Shown here in pieces: positions 11,293 to 20,269 of a DNA stretch of 64,000 bases. The DNA is taken from contig JAUIKM010000002.1 of the NCBI GenBank assembly GCA_030430495.1, positions 186,001 through 250,000 on the forward strand, read 5' to 3'. The notes under the pieces are model-generated. The model was not told the origin of the DNA. It searched no databases and worked only from the letters and a program-made list of their open reading frames with translations. The DNA is from a bacterium (lineage in GTDB: Bacteria; Bacteroidota; Ignavibacteria; Kapaibacteriales; UBA7675). A program made the position numbers and the translations under genes. The first letter of the stretch is position 1. Each line of letters starts with the position of its first letter.

Positions 11293-12066
11293 TCAGTCTT
11301 CGCCAAGATTGGCGAAGATACCCTTACCTTCAATAATGTCAGGGATATGAGTGATCGACCCAATGTTTGCTGTGTTGCCGGATCCACGTCGGTCTGATGC
11401 AAGTTCCCATTTTTCACACACGAAAAACTGGAAGTTTGATATAACCGAAGCGATAGACTGTAAATGCTCAACCCGTGTAACCTGCCAGTTTCCAACTGGG
11501 TAGTTCACCGACTGAGAATCCATCATGTCGTGTACCGCAAATACTTCGGTTTCATCTACTTCATCTTCTCTTGCTCTTGAGTAAATCACACCCAGACAAA
11601 AATGGCCCGCATATTCAGAATAGGGAAACTGGATATTTTTCTTTGAGGACCTGTCTCGAAAGTAGGCGCCATGGCTTCCAAGGGTAAAACCGTTCACATG
11701 TCCAGGGTAATCCGGGTCGCGGTAGGTGGTCTTGAGGTCAAGGGCAAACTTTAAGTGAGGTTTGCGCTTGCTGATGAAGCTGATGTCAGGATACCAGTTT
11801 TGATGTTCGGGTAGAACAATCGTAAGGTCATTTGCTTCTGCAAACTTGAGCAGCATTGGAAACAGGTGAATTTCAAGGATCTTTGAAATTATCTTGGTGT
11901 CAGACGAGATGGTGTAAATATTTCTATAGATGTCGATGAATCCCTTGACTGTCCAGTTCCCGTCGTCGTCAGATACATGGGAGACAAACCCGGACACTAA
12001 GTCTCGGAGTGCGCTCTTAAAGCCGAGTTTCGCGTTGTTGATATCTTGCGCCGGGTTTTCAGCCAT
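11293..12066 (-). CDS. EcoRV-like type II restriction endonuclease, truncated by an in-frame TGA
   Basis: A PD-(D/E)XK restriction nuclease resembling R.EcoRV (cuts GATATC). The catalytic set is present: D94 in WYPDISF, then D110 and K112 in FALDLKTTY. Other shared stretches are ISSDTKIISKI, GFTLGSHGAYFRD, NIQFPYSEYAGH and RRGSGNTANIGSI. From the ATG at 12066 the frame ends at a TGA (11295-11293) after GIFANLGED. Downstream codons in the same frame (see the next entry) continue EcoRV-like sequence, so about 50 C-terminal residues are lost unless the TGA is read through. A GTG at 12117 is an alternative start. Two GATATC sites lie around the start codon. Confidence 0.88.
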   Translation of the reverse strand: MAENPAQDINNAKLGFKSALRDLVSGFVSHVSDDDGNWTVKGFIDIYRNIYTISSDTKIISKILEIHLFPMLLKFAEANDLTIVLPEHQNWYPDISFISKRKPHLKFALDLKTTYRDPDYPGHVNGFTLGSHGAYFRDRSSKKNIQFPYSEYAGHFCLGVIYSRAREDEVDETEVFAVHDMMDSQSVNYPVGNWQVTRVEHLQSIASVISNFQFFVCEKWELASDRRGSGNTANIGSITHIPDIIEGKGIFANLGED

Positions 12067-12079
12067 ATAGATCGATATC
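12040..12079. promoter_or_regulatory. Two GATATC sites at the nuclease start
   Basis: The predicted recognition sequence occurs at 12040-12045 (inside the ninth and following codons) and at 12074-12079 (8-13 nt upstream of the ATG). The spacing would allow methylation-dependent control of the nuclease. Confidence 0.35.
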
Positions 12080-12117
12080 AAGACTAGAGGATGTAGAGTT
12101 CTGATTAATTGATTCAC

Positions 12118-12703
12118 GACGAATCAGTTGGACGACATTGTCGGCCATTGCCACAACATTTCAATTGCTGATGGCACGAGGAAGTATTAAACACCTGCAC
12201 CATGTGTCAGGCATAATGTCCAAAACCGACATCCGATGAAGGGGTTCCAGCGGACAACTGCATCCTGCCCGCTTGCCGGCAATGCAATAATAAAACGATT
12301 TTTGAGAAGCAGAGCCTTTGTCCAACCCGTAGTCTTCGATTTACCGGATCGACAAAGTTCCGATACTCTGTTTCTTGTCCCATGCACCTTACCCGCTTTT
12401 ATCTCGGCAACATGCCTCCGGATCGCCCGCACATCAAGCGCAAAAAACTGAACGTACCGCTTTCGCTTCTGACCGGGTCATATTTCACGATTTGTGCTCC
12501 GGCGCGTGCTGCTCACCCGGCTTTTCGTGCTGCTTTCCGCGGCCGTAGCGGGCCGCCGCAAGCGATCGCATTCCCGCTGTGCTACCGCAATGGAACGCCC
12601 GCCGCCCGGGCGCGCGCAGGGCCTCCGCTACTGCTTGCAGGGCGCGCAGATTTTTCCTAATTTTGGCGCAAATATCCGTTCAAATACGCAGAAAATTCAA
12701 GCG
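12118..12703. other. Noncoding stretch between the restriction locus and yqgE
   Basis: No gene is convincing here. A minus-strand frame of 81 codons (12187-12432) has no recognisable features. The segment 12410-12456 resembles 49519-49559 (shared ACATGCCTCCGG and CTGAACGT) and is treated as a degenerate copy of that repeat family. Confidence 0.4.
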
Positions 12704-13270
12704 ATGCAAGATGTCTCGCCGACCGTCGGCAAAGGATCGATTCTCCTCGCGGATCCCTTCCTGCTGGATCCCAACTTCCGGCGCTCCGTTATCCTCGTAA
12801 CGGAGTACGACGAGGAAGGCGTCGTCGGTTTTGTGCTCAACAATCCCACCACCCTCAAACTCAGCCAGGCCATCGAAAATCTGACGGACATCGACGTGCC
12901 GCTCTACCTCGGCGGTCCCGTCGAACCCGAATCGCTCAACTTTGTGCATCGCCTCGGCGATCGCATTCCCGAGTCGACCGAAATCGGCAACGGCGTGTTC
13001 TGGGGCGGCGACTTTGAGCTGATGATCGCCATGATCCGCAACGGCGAGGTCTCGCCCGACGACTACCGATTTTTCCTCGGTTACGCCGGCTGGAACTCCA
13101 AATCGCACCTGCAGCGCGAACTCGACGAAAACTCCTGGTTCGTCACCGGCATGCGCAAGCGCTACATCTTTGACGACGCTACCAAAGAACTCTGGGGCAA
13201 TATCCTGCGGGACATGGGCGGCGACTACGCCATGCTCATCCACGCACCGGCGCACCCCTCGCTCAACTGA
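12704..13270 (+). CDS. yqgE: YqgE/AlgH family protein (UPF0301)
   Basis: 188 aa. The family is widespread and of unknown biochemical function. Diagnostic segments are GSILLADPFLLDPNFRRSV near the N-terminus, GFVLNNPT, LYLGGPVE, GVFWGGDFE and FLGYAGWNSKSHLQREL. The ATG at 12704 gives the standard N-terminus just ahead of GSILLADP. A longer upstream frame is proline- and arginine-rich and improbable. The gene is convergent with the arginase-family gene, with only 13 nt between stops. Confidence 0.93.
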   Translation: MQDVSPTVGKGSILLADPFLLDPNFRRSVILVTEYDEEGVVGFVLNNPTTLKLSQAIENLTDIDVPLYLGGPVEPESLNFVHRLGDRIPESTEIGNGVFWGGDFELMIAMIRNGEVSPDDYRFFLGYAGWNSKSHLQRELDENSWFVTGMRKRYIFDDATKELWGNILRDMGGDYAMLIHAPAHPSLN

Positions 13271-13283
13271 TGCCGCTTTTGAT

Positions 13284-14384
13284 TTATTTCCGACCTGATT
13301 TCTGACCAGATAAATCCGCTTTTGTTAGTCGCAGCATGTCGTGTGAGACGCCGCAGAGGCAGGCCATGCGGTAGAGGATGCGCGCCCCCACGTTGGCGTC
13401 CCATTCATTGCCGTCCGCAGCCGGATTGACTTCCACCAGATCAAAACCAATGATTGTGCGGCCGCTGCGCACCACCTGCTCAATCAGAAAAATTGCCTCG
13501 TTGAAGTGCAGGCCGCCGGGCACCGGCGTGCCCGTGTTGGGACAGAGCACCGGGTCCAGTCCGTCGATATCAAAGCTGATGTAAACCTTGTCCGGCAGCG
13601 TGGCCACTATTCTTTCGCACTGCGCGCGCCAGCTCTCGCCGTCAAAACGCCGCGCCTGGATCTCTTCATCGTGGAACAGGCGGATGCGCTCGTCGCCGGC
13701 CGCCAGCTCCGCCTCGGCCGCGCAGATGTCGCGTACGCCCACCTGCGTAAGTCTATGAATTTGCGGGATTTTCAGCGCGTTGAACATGATGGCGGCGTGC
13801 GACTGCGCAAATCCCTCGTAGGCGTCGCGCAGGTCGGCGTGTGCGTCGATCTGCAGAATGCCGAACTGCTCGTGGCGCTCCGCCAGCGCGCGCATCAGCC
13901 CCAACGGCGTCGAGTGGTCGCCGCCCAGCACGCCGACGACTTTGCCCTGGTCCAGCAGCTCGCCGGCGCGACGCTGCAGGCGCGCGCTCATTTCCTCGCA
14001 TGCCTGGTTGATCTCGGCGTAGAGCGCGCCGTGACTCGCCGTCGCGTCCGCGCCGTTCTCCAGCATCTGAATGATGCGCGCCGCGGCGCTGCGCAGCCGG
14101 CGCGAACGCGCCGCCGTCTCCGCATCGGCTTCGTCCAGCGCCAGGCCCAGCTCCCAGGCGCGTTCGATGCCCGGAATGTGCAGGTCCAGCTGCGGCGAAG
14201 CCGCCAGAATCGCTTCCGGTCCGCGCGCCGTGCCGTGACCGTAAGAAACCGTCACGTCCCAGGGCATCGGGATCAAAACGATGCGCGCCTGTTCCAGGCC
14301 GAAGGGCAGGCCGTACAGCCCGGCGTTGACCAGGCCCACGCCGTTGGGATCGAATTCAGCGAGCAAATCCTGTCGAGTCTTCAT
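13284..14384 (-). CDS. Arginase/agmatinase/formiminoglutamase family ureohydrolase
   Basis: A 366-aa binuclear manganese hydrolase of guanidino compounds. Metal ligands are visible in GGDHST, DAHADLRD and SFDIDGLDP, and a late glutamate is in DLVEVNP. The N-terminal GTARGPEAI substrate-loop region is typical. An extended segment around residues 95-130 is longer than in classical agmatinases. The substrate cannot be told from sequence. The last codons contain a dispersed-element copy (13312-13331), so the C-terminus (KADLSGQKSGRK) is partly element-encoded. The upstream glycosyltransferase gene overlaps its first 29 nt. Confidence 0.9.
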   Translation of the reverse strand: MKTRQDLLAEFDPNGVGLVNAGLYGLPFGLEQARIVLIPMPWDVTVSYGHGTARGPEAILAASPQLDLHIPGIERAWELGLALDEADAETAARSRRLRSAAARIIQMLENGADATASHGALYAEINQACEEMSARLQRRAGELLDQGKVVGVLGGDHSTPLGLMRALAERHEQFGILQIDAHADLRDAYEGFAQSHAAIMFNALKIPQIHRLTQVGVRDICAAEAELAAGDERIRLFHDEEIQARRFDGESWRAQCERIVATLPDKVYISFDIDGLDPVLCPNTGTPVPGGLHFNEAIFLIEQVVRSGRTIIGFDLVEVNPAADGNEWDANVGARILYRMACLCGVSHDMLRLTKADLSGQKSGRK

Positions 14385-16092
14385 GTCCGATGTCTATATG
14401 TGTTTGAAAGGAGTCCACGCGGTCGGCCGCCGCCCGCGCCGCACCGAAGAGCAGATATCGCCTTGTTTCCAGCAGCAGCGGCCTGCGTTGCGTCAGGTAT
14501 GTTCTTGTGCTGTCGTACGCCCGGCCGTAGGCCGGCGAAAAGTGATAGACGAGCTGTGCGTCCGGCTGCGCGGCTTCGGCCTGCGCCAGCAACTCACGAT
14601 CGAAACGCCATTCGTTCAGGCCGCGCACTTCGGCAAACTTGCCCGCGCGCTGGTTGAGCGCCCAGCCGCGCGTGTACCAGGCCAGCTGCGGCACGAGCAG
14701 ATCGCCTTCGTTGCGCGCATGCACAAGCACGAGCAGACTGTCCGCGCCGCCGTTTTCAAGCGCGTCGGCTGTCCGCGCCGCGCCGTCCACCTGCCGCCCT
14801 TCGGTCGCCAGATTGTACGCGAATGCGCGCGCGTACAGGCAGAGCGCCGCCGCCGCGGCCAGGATGACCGCGCTGCGCGCCGCAAAGCGCGGCAGTTTTG
14901 CGCCGACGAAAATGACGATTCCCAGTGCGATCAGCAGCGCCGGCCAGACCAGCATTTCCGGATTGGCGCGCAGAATCTGTGCGTAGCCGGCGCGCCACCG
15001 CGGCGCAAGCGACCAGGCAAGCAAGGCCGGAATCGATGCAAGCGCGATCCGAACGGCAATTGGAAGCGGTTTTGTGTTGCGCACGATGCCGACAATAAAC
15101 AGCGCCGCGCCGAATACCAGCGGCGGCAGCATCAACAGCGCGTAGTGCGGCATTTTGGTCTGCGCAAATGAAAACACGATGAAGCTCAGAACGAACCACA
15201 TGGCGCTCAGCGCCTCCAGCGGATGCCGCGCGCTCGTTTTGCCGCGCCCGCCGATGCGCAGCGCAAGCGCCGCGCCCGCCAGCAGCGGCACATCGACCAG
15301 CAGGCGGTTGGCGTAGTACCACCATCCGCGCAGCGCCGGTCCGCCCTCCGCCATGCCGAACACGTGCGGCGGCGCCAGCGCGCCGTAGAACTCCGCGCCG
15401 TAGCGCAGCCACATATAACCGTACCACGGAGCCGCGAGCATCAGCGCCGCCAGGCTCGCAAACAGCAAGTACCGGCGGACTTCAGGCTTTGCTCCCGGTG
15501 ACAAACAAAAAATCAAGGCAAAGAGCAGCGGCAGGAGAGAAACGACAATCTTGGTCATCAGCGCCGCGGCAAAAGCGATGGTGAAAAACAGTGCGGCCCG
15601 CAGCATTGTTGTTCGGTCGTCGGCCTCGTGCAGCCGCAGCGCCGCCCAAAGCGCCAGCAGGCAGAAGAACATCAGCGGCACGTCTGTCATGCCGAAGTGC
15701 GCGTAGATCTGCCAGCTCAGCGCACCGCTCAGGAGCGCCGCGGCCAGGACGCCGCCCCACTCGCCCAGCCGGGCCCGCGCAATCAGAAACATGAGAATCA
15801 CGCCGCCCGCGCCGCAGAGCGCGGAGAACATCCGCACACCCCACAGGTTGCGGCCGAAGATCGTCATGCCGGCGCTCATGCCCCACACGCTCAGCGGCGG
15901 CTGCGTGGACGAGTACAGGCCGCCGGGCGACCAGCGCGTCTGGTCCAGGATGTGGCCGTGGTCGAGTACCGCCTCCGCGCGCAGCGCGTACAGCCCCTCG
16001 TCCCAGGATTGCAGCTCGCCGTCGCCCAGACAGAAGAATATGGGCGCACAACAGAGCAGTACAAGCAGACGCGTCATCGAGCGAGAATTCAT
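14356..16092 (-). CDS. Family 39-type membrane glycosyltransferase (ArnT/PMT-like)
   Basis: A 578-aa polytopic inner-membrane enzyme that would move a sugar from a polyprenyl-phosphate donor to a lipid or protein at the periplasmic face. A first-loop acidic motif (SWDEGLYALRAE) corresponds to the catalytic DE of GT39 enzymes. GGLYSSTQPPLSVW follows, as in the ArnT group, and then about ten hydrophobic segments and a soluble C-terminal domain. ATG at 16092 (MNSRSMTRLL) is preferred; an ATG 15 nt later is equally possible. A dispersed-element copy (15500-15508) falls inside a membrane segment. The gene ends inside the arginase-family gene. Confidence 0.82.
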   Translation of the reverse strand: MNSRSMTRLLVLLCCAPIFFCLGDGELQSWDEGLYALRAEAVLDHGHILDQTRWSPGGLYSSTQPPLSVWGMSAGMTIFGRNLWGVRMFSALCGAGGVILMFLIARARLGEWGGVLAAALLSGALSWQIYAHFGMTDVPLMFFCLLALWAALRLHEADDRTTMLRAALFFTIAFAAALMTKIVVSLLPLLFALIFCLSPGAKPEVRRYLLFASLAALMLAAPWYGYMWLRYGAEFYGALAPPHVFGMAEGGPALRGWWYYANRLLVDVPLLAGAALALRIGGRGKTSARHPLEALSAMWFVLSFIVFSFAQTKMPHYALLMLPPLVFGAALFIVGIVRNTKPLPIAVRIALASIPALLAWSLAPRWRAGYAQILRANPEMLVWPALLIALGIVIFVGAKLPRFAARSAVILAAAAALCLYARAFAYNLATEGRQVDGAARTADALENGGADSLLVLVHARNEGDLLVPQLAWYTRGWALNQRAGKFAEVRGLNEWRFDRELLAQAEAAQPDAQLVYHFSPAYGRAYDSTRTYLTQRRPLLLETRRYLLFGAARAAADRVDSFQTHIDIGHEDSTGFAR

Positions 16093-16168
16093 ACAGTTGC
16101 GGGTTGCGGCCGAAAGCGCACAGTCGTCAGGGCCGGAAATCGCCGGGCGCACTGCCCCGGCCTGCAGC

Positions 16169-16819
16169 TCAGCCGAACAGTTCGCGGTCGGCCGTAAAAT
16201 AGTGTACGCCCGGCTCCAGCGGCCGCAAAATGCGGTCCCGCAGCAGCGCGTAATGCCGGTCGTTGTCCACAAACTCCACGTGCGTGCAGTCCACGATCAG
16301 AATCGTCAGGTCGCGCCGGTTCCAGAACAGTTGAATGTAAGCTTCGTGCAGACGCTGCAGGTAGTCCGCCGTTACGCTGCGCTCGTAGACACGCCCGCGC
16401 TTGCGGATGTTGCGCAGCAGGTGCTGAACGTCGTTCTGCAGGTAGACAATGACGTCCGGGCGCGCCAGGTTCGGCTCCAGGCTCTCGGCCACCTGGCGGT
16501 AGAGGTTGAACTCCGCCGGCGGCAGCGTCAGTCGTGCAAAGATCTCGTCTTTCTGGAAGGTGTAGTCGCTGACGATGCGCTCGTGGAAAAGGTCCAGCTC
16601 GTTCAGGCTCAACTGCTGTTTGTAGCGGCTCAGCAGGAAAAACATCTGAGCCTGGAAGGCAAACTGCTCCGGCCTCTCGTAGAACTGCGCCAGGAAGGGA
16701 TTTTCCTCAAACTGCTCCAGCACCGCGCGCGCGCTCAGGTCGGCCGACAACTTCTCCGCCAGCGTGGTTTTACCCGCGCCGATCGGCCCCTCAATCGCGA
16801 TATATTTAACCTCGCTCAC
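16169..16819 (-). CDS. Deoxynucleoside kinase (dAdo/dGuo kinase family)
   Basis: A 216-aa dNK-family kinase that phosphorylates deoxynucleosides for salvage. The P-loop is IEGPIGAGKTTL (residues 8-19). SDYTFQKDEIFARLTL and the DVIVYLQNDVQHLLRNIRKRGR segment carry the substrate and LID features of the family. Translation likely begins at the GTG at 16819, giving VSEVKYIAIEGPIG; upstream in-frame residues are implausible. The start lies inside folK (14-nt overlap), making this the third gene of folB-folK-dNK, a pairing common in Bacteroidota. Nucleoside specificity is inferred. Confidence 0.88.
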   Translation of the reverse strand: MSEVKYIAIEGPIGAGKTTLAEKLSADLSARAVLEQFEENPFLAQFYERPEQFAFQAQMFFLLSRYKQQLSLNELDLFHERIVSDYTFQKDEIFARLTLPPAEFNLYRQVAESLEPNLARPDVIVYLQNDVQHLLRNIRKRGRVYERSVTADYLQRLHEAYIQLFWNRRDLTILIVDCTHVEFVDNDRHYALLRDRILRPLEPGVHYFTADRELFG

Positions 16820-17375
16820 GCGCAACAGTCGCCTGGTGATCGGAATCCGGGGGACAGGGCGCCGCGTCGTATACGTCCACCCGTCCGGCATCGCCGCACA
16901 ACTCCAGCAGCCGCGCCACGTCCGCGTCGCGGCCCGTGTGAACCATGTCCGCGGCAACGTCGGCGGCGGGCAGCAGCACAAAACGACGCAGGTGCATCTG
17001 TGGATGCGGCACCGTCAGCACGGCCGTGTTTATCTGCTCGCGGCCGTACAACAGGATGTCGATGTCGATCTCGCGGGCGTGCCAGCGCTCGCGCGGGCGG
17101 CGCCCGAATTCCTTTTCGATTGTCTTGCAGAGCCGCAGCAGCTCATCCGCCGGGAGCGCGCACTGCGCGCGGACCGCCATGTTGAGGAAGTCGGGCTGGT
17201 CCTCGACGCCGTAGGGCGCGGTGGCGTAGAGCCGCGAGCAACGCACCCGGCGCAGGTGCGCCACCTGCTCCAGGCGCCGCAGCGAACCCGCCAGCGCCGC
17301 GCGGCGGTCGCCCAGGTTGCTGCCGAAACCCAGCAGAATGTCGACGTCCCCGTCCCGCCGCGCCGCCTTGTTCAT
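16806..17375 (-). CDS. folK: 2-amino-4-hydroxy-6-hydroxymethyldihydropteridine pyrophosphokinase (HPPK)
   Basis: A 189-aa folate-pathway enzyme that transfers pyrophosphate from ATP to 6-hydroxymethyl-dihydropterin. Diagnostic stretches are LLGFGSNLGDR at the start, YGVEDQPDFLNMAV, and RPRERWHAREIDIDILLYG, which holds the magnesium-binding DxD. VPHPQMHLRRFVLLP follows. Its ATG overlaps the folB stop as ATGA, and its 3' end overlaps the kinase gene, so the three are translationally coupled. Confidence 0.96.
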   Translation of the reverse strand: MNKAARRDGDVDILLGFGSNLGDRRAALAGSLRRLEQVAHLRRVRCSRLYATAPYGVEDQPDFLNMAVRAQCALPADELLRLCKTIEKEFGRRPRERWHAREIDIDILLYGREQINTAVLTVPHPQMHLRRFVLLPAADVAADMVHTGRDADVARLLELCGDAGRVDVYDAAPCPPDSDHQATVARERG

Positions 17376-17737
17376 ATCTGCGAGCGCGAGCGGCTGTGTT
17401 CGATCTGGACAAAATCGGGCATCTGCTCCAGCGGCAGATGCAATTTGCGCAGGCGTATGCCGACTGTGTTCAGCCGCGGGAAGCTGCGCAGCAGCTGATC
17501 GACGATGTGCCCGGCCAGCGCTTCAAGCAGTTTGTAGCGCTGCTGCTGCATGATCGACTGCACCGCCGAGGCTACGCTCTGATAGTCGACCGCGTGGTGC
17601 AGGTCGTCGCTGTCGGCCGCGGCCGAGGCGTTGTACTCCAGCTCCAGATCGACGGCAAAACGGCCGCCGAGGCTTTGTTCTTCCGGCAGGACGCCGTGGT
17701 GCGCGTACACGCGCATGTTGTTGATCGTAATTTTCAC
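17372..17737 (-). CDS. folB: Dihydroneopterin aldolase
   Basis: A 121-aa enzyme that cleaves dihydroneopterin to 6-hydroxymethyl-dihydropterin, the substrate of the adjacent FolK. Family hallmarks are the N-terminal strand VKITINNMRVYAHHGVLPEEQ, then HAVDYQSVASAV, and YKLLEALAGHIVDQLL, which contains the pterin-anchoring glutamate. The GTG at 17737 is chosen because it retains the first beta strand; the ATG seven codons later would remove it. This is the first gene of the folB-folK-kinase operon, divergent from queF. Confidence 0.94.
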   Translation of the reverse strand: MKITINNMRVYAHHGVLPEEQSLGGRFAVDLELEYNASAAADSDDLHHAVDYQSVASAVQSIMQQQRYKLLEALAGHIVDQLLRSFPRLNTVGIRLRKLHLPLEQMPDFVQIEHSRSRSQI

Positions 17738-17923
17738 GCTCGGCGGACCGAAGAATTTTGAGGAAACCCGCTTCGAATTTCCGGAGCGGAAAGAAGCGAA
17801 GATGCGGCAATCTAGCGGCTTATCGGGCGTAAAACAAACCCGAAAACGGTGCGCGCCGCCCGGCGATGATGGCCATGTGCCCGCGCGGTCGTATTTTTGC
17901 GCGCGGCGCGCCGTGCCGAAGCC

Positions 17924-18310
17924 ATGAACTACGGACTTCAAGTCAGGAATCAAACTGTGACGATCGAAACATTTCCGAACCCGGAGCCCACGCGTCCCTA
18001 CACAATCACGCACGTCAACCCCGAATTCAACTCGGTCTGCCCCAAGACGGGCCTGCCCGACTTCGGCACGATTACGCTGCGTTATATTCCCGCCGACACG
18101 TGCATTGAGCTCAAATCGCTCAAGTACTACTACCTGGCTTTCCGCAACGAAGGCATTTTCTACGAGGCGGTGACGAACAAAATTCTCGACGATCTGGTGG
18201 CGGCCTGCAATCCAAAGGAAATGCACGTCAAATCCGAGTGGTCCACGCGCGGCGGCATTCATTCGATTATTGAAGTCTCCTGGCGCGCCGACGAACAAAA
18301 ATCGGCTTGA
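17924..18310 (+). CDS. queF: NADPH-dependent 7-cyano-7-deazaguanine reductase QueF
   Basis: A 128-aa short (unimodular) QueF that reduces preQ0 to preQ1 in queuosine synthesis. The catalytic cysteine lies in SVCPKTGLPDFGTI, and ELKSLKYYYLAFRNEGIFYE is the QueF substrate/NADPH motif. The ATG at 17924 matches the family start. The C-terminal ADEQKSA is encoded within a dispersed-element variant (18290-18298). It precedes queD by 40 nt, and both act in the queuosine pathway. No preQ1 riboswitch could be recognised upstream. Confidence 0.96.
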   Translation: MNYGLQVRNQTVTIETFPNPEPTRPYTITHVNPEFNSVCPKTGLPDFGTITLRYIPADTCIELKSLKYYYLAFRNEGIFYEAVTNKILDDLVAACNPKEMHVKSEWSTRGGIHSIIEVSWRADEQKSA

Positions 18311-18350
18311 GCGGATTTTTCAGAAGTAAATTTTATCAGGGAGAGCGGCC

Positions 18351-18776
18351 ATGCAGGCGCGGATCGGCAAGGATTTTCATTGGGAAATGGGGCACAGGCT
18401 GCCGTACCACGAGGGCGGCTGCAGCAACGTGCACGGACATTCCTATCGCATGCGCGTAGAAATCGTCGGCGAGGTCGACGAACGCGGCATGGTCGTCGAC
18501 TATTTTGACCTGAAAGCGGCCGTGGAACCCATCGTGCAGGAGCTGGACCACGCCTTTCTCTGCGATGAAAACGACGCGGTCATGCGAGCGCTCTTTGCGC
18601 AGAACCCCATGAAAGTCGTGATGGCGCCCTTTCCGTCCACGGCGGAAAACATCGCGTCTTTCCTGCTGGAGCGCATCGCGGTCGCACTGGCTAAATACAG
18701 CAAGCTGACCGAAATCAGCGTCTTCCTGCAGGAAACCGAGCGCACATTCGCCTCCGTCAGCAAACGCCTGGCCTGA
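18351..18776 (+). CDS. queD: 6-carboxytetrahydropterin synthase QueD
   Basis: A 141-aa PTPS-family zinc enzyme that turns dihydroneopterin triphosphate into 6-carboxytetrahydropterin, an early queuosine step. Zinc-binding histidines are in WEMGHRL and NVHGHSY. The MVVDYFDLKAAV and ELDHAFL segments and the late ETERTFASV are conserved. It sits between queF and gltX in the same direction. queC and queE are not in the window. Confidence 0.94.
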   Translation: MQARIGKDFHWEMGHRLPYHEGGCSNVHGHSYRMRVEIVGEVDERGMVVDYFDLKAAVEPIVQELDHAFLCDENDAVMRALFAQNPMKVVMAPFPSTAENIASFLLERIAVALAKYSKLTEISVFLQETERTFASVSKRLA

Positions 18777-18820
18777 GGCCGGAACTTAGAACTGCAACCA
18801 CAAAACAGGATTAAATAGAT

Positions 18821-20269
18821 ATGAGTGTTCGCGTACGTTTTGCTCCCTCGCCCACGGGGTATCTGCACGTCGGCGGCCTGCGCACGGCGCTGTACAATTA
18901 CCTGTTTGCACGTCGTCACGGCGGCGTCTGCATCCTGCGGCTGGAGGATACGGACCGCACGCGCCTGGTGGAAGGCGCGATGGAAAAACTGATTGAATCG
19001 CTGGCGGCCTGCGGCATTGAGTTTGACGAAAGCCCGCTCAAACCCGGCAATCACGGGCCCTATATTCAGTCCGAACGGCTCGATCTGTACAAAACGCACG
19101 CTGAAAAACTCCACCAATCCGGCAAAGCCTATTTTGCTTTCGACACCGCCGAAGAATTGCAGGCCATGCGCGAGCGACGCCAGGAGCAGGAGGGCGGCGG
19201 CGGTTACGACCGGAAGAAGATGCGCAACGAGATAACCCTCGGGGCGGAAGCCACGCAGAAATTGATCGCCGACGGCGCGGACCACGTGCTGCGTCTGCTC
19301 GTGCCGGAAAACGACACCGTCGAATTCGAGGACGTCGTGCGCGGTCGCATCAGCGTGCGGAGCGGCGACATCGACGACCAGGTACTGCTGAAATCGGACG
19401 GGTTCCCGACCTATCACCTGGCCAATGTGGTCGATGACCATTTGATGGAAATCACGCACATCATCCGCGGCGAGGAATGGCTGCCGTCCACGGCCAAACA
19501 CATACTGCTCTACGACGCGTTCGGCTGGGAAGCGCCGCGTATGGCGCACCTGCCGCTGCTGCTCAACCCCGACCGCAGCAAACTGAGCAAACGCCAGGGC
19601 GACGTGGCGGTGGAAGACTACCTGTCCAAAGGTTATCTGCCCGAAGCGCTGGTGAACTTCGTGGCGCTGCTGGGCTACAACCCGACGGGCGACCGCGAAG
19701 TGTACTCGATGCAGGAAATGATCGACCTGTTCGACCTGTCCAAAGTCAACAAAGCCGGCGCGGTCTTTGACCTCCAGAAGCTGGACTGGATGAACTTCGA
19801 GTACCTGAAAAACCTGGATCCGCAGCGCGCGGCGCGCGAACTGATGCCCGCCGTGCGGGCCGCCGGCTACGATGTCGATGCCGACTACGTGGCGCGTTGT
19901 TTTGCGCTGCTGCGCGAGCGCCTGCGTTTTACCGCCGACCTGCTGACTGTTGGCGACTACATGTTCGCCGATCCGCGGGAATTCGAGGAAAAATTCCGCA
20001 AGAAACACTGGAAGGACAACACGGCCGAGCTGGTCCAACCCTTTGTGGAGCAGCTGCGCCGCGCCGAAACCTTCGACCATGAATCGCTGCACAAACTGGC
20101 CGAGGCCTACACCGCCGAGCACGAGATCGGCTTCGGCAAACTGATGAACCCGATCCGCCTGATGCTGACCGGCAAAGGCGCGGGCGCGGGCATGTTTGAG
20201 ACGATGGAACTGCTGGGCCGCGACACCTGCATGCGGCGCATCGACGCATTCCTGGGAAGTCTCGCCTGA
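18821..20269 (+). CDS. gltX: Glutamyl-tRNA synthetase
   Basis: A 482-aa class I synthetase that charges tRNA-Glu. The HIGH-type motif is in RFAPSPTGYLHVGGLRTAL and the KMSKS-type motif is KLSKRQG (about residue 252). ILRLEDTD and GEEWLPSTAKH are also diagnostic. Full length, start ATG at 18821. The stop codon lies inside a 7-bp hairpin (CGCCTGA/TCAGGCG, 20263-20282) that lacks a T run, so it may be a weak terminator. Whether it also charges tRNA-Gln cannot be judged. Confidence 0.97.
   Translation: MSVRVRFAPSPTGYLHVGGLRTALYNYLFARRHGGVCILRLEDTDRTRLVEGAMEKLIESLAACGIEFDESPLKPGNHGPYIQSERLDLYKTHAEKLHQSGKAYFAFDTAEELQAMRERRQEQEGGGGYDRKKMRNEITLGAEATQKLIADGADHVLRLLVPENDTVEFEDVVRGRISVRSGDIDDQVLLKSDGFPTYHLANVVDDHLMEITHIIRGEEWLPSTAKHILLYDAFGWEAPRMAHLPLLLNPDRSKLSKRQGDVAVEDYLSKGYLPEALVNFVALLGYNPTGDREVYSMQEMIDLFDLSKVNKAGAVFDLQKLDWMNFEYLKNLDPQRAARELMPAVRAAGYDVDADYVARCFALLRERLRFTADLLTVGDYMFADPREFEEKFRKKHWKDNTAELVQPFVEQLRRAETFDHESLHKLAEAYTAEHEIGFGKLMNPIRLMLTGKGAGAGMFETMELLGRDTCMRRIDAFLGSLA

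Noticed and set aside
10211-12190. Restriction locus as part of an integrated mobile element
   Set aside because: I found no integrase, transposase, flanking direct repeats or tRNA target; only the AT-rich composition hints at transfer.
12187-12432. An 81-codon minus-strand frame between the restriction locus and yqgE
   Set aside because: No recognisable domain, no start signal, and it overlaps the degenerate repeat copy.
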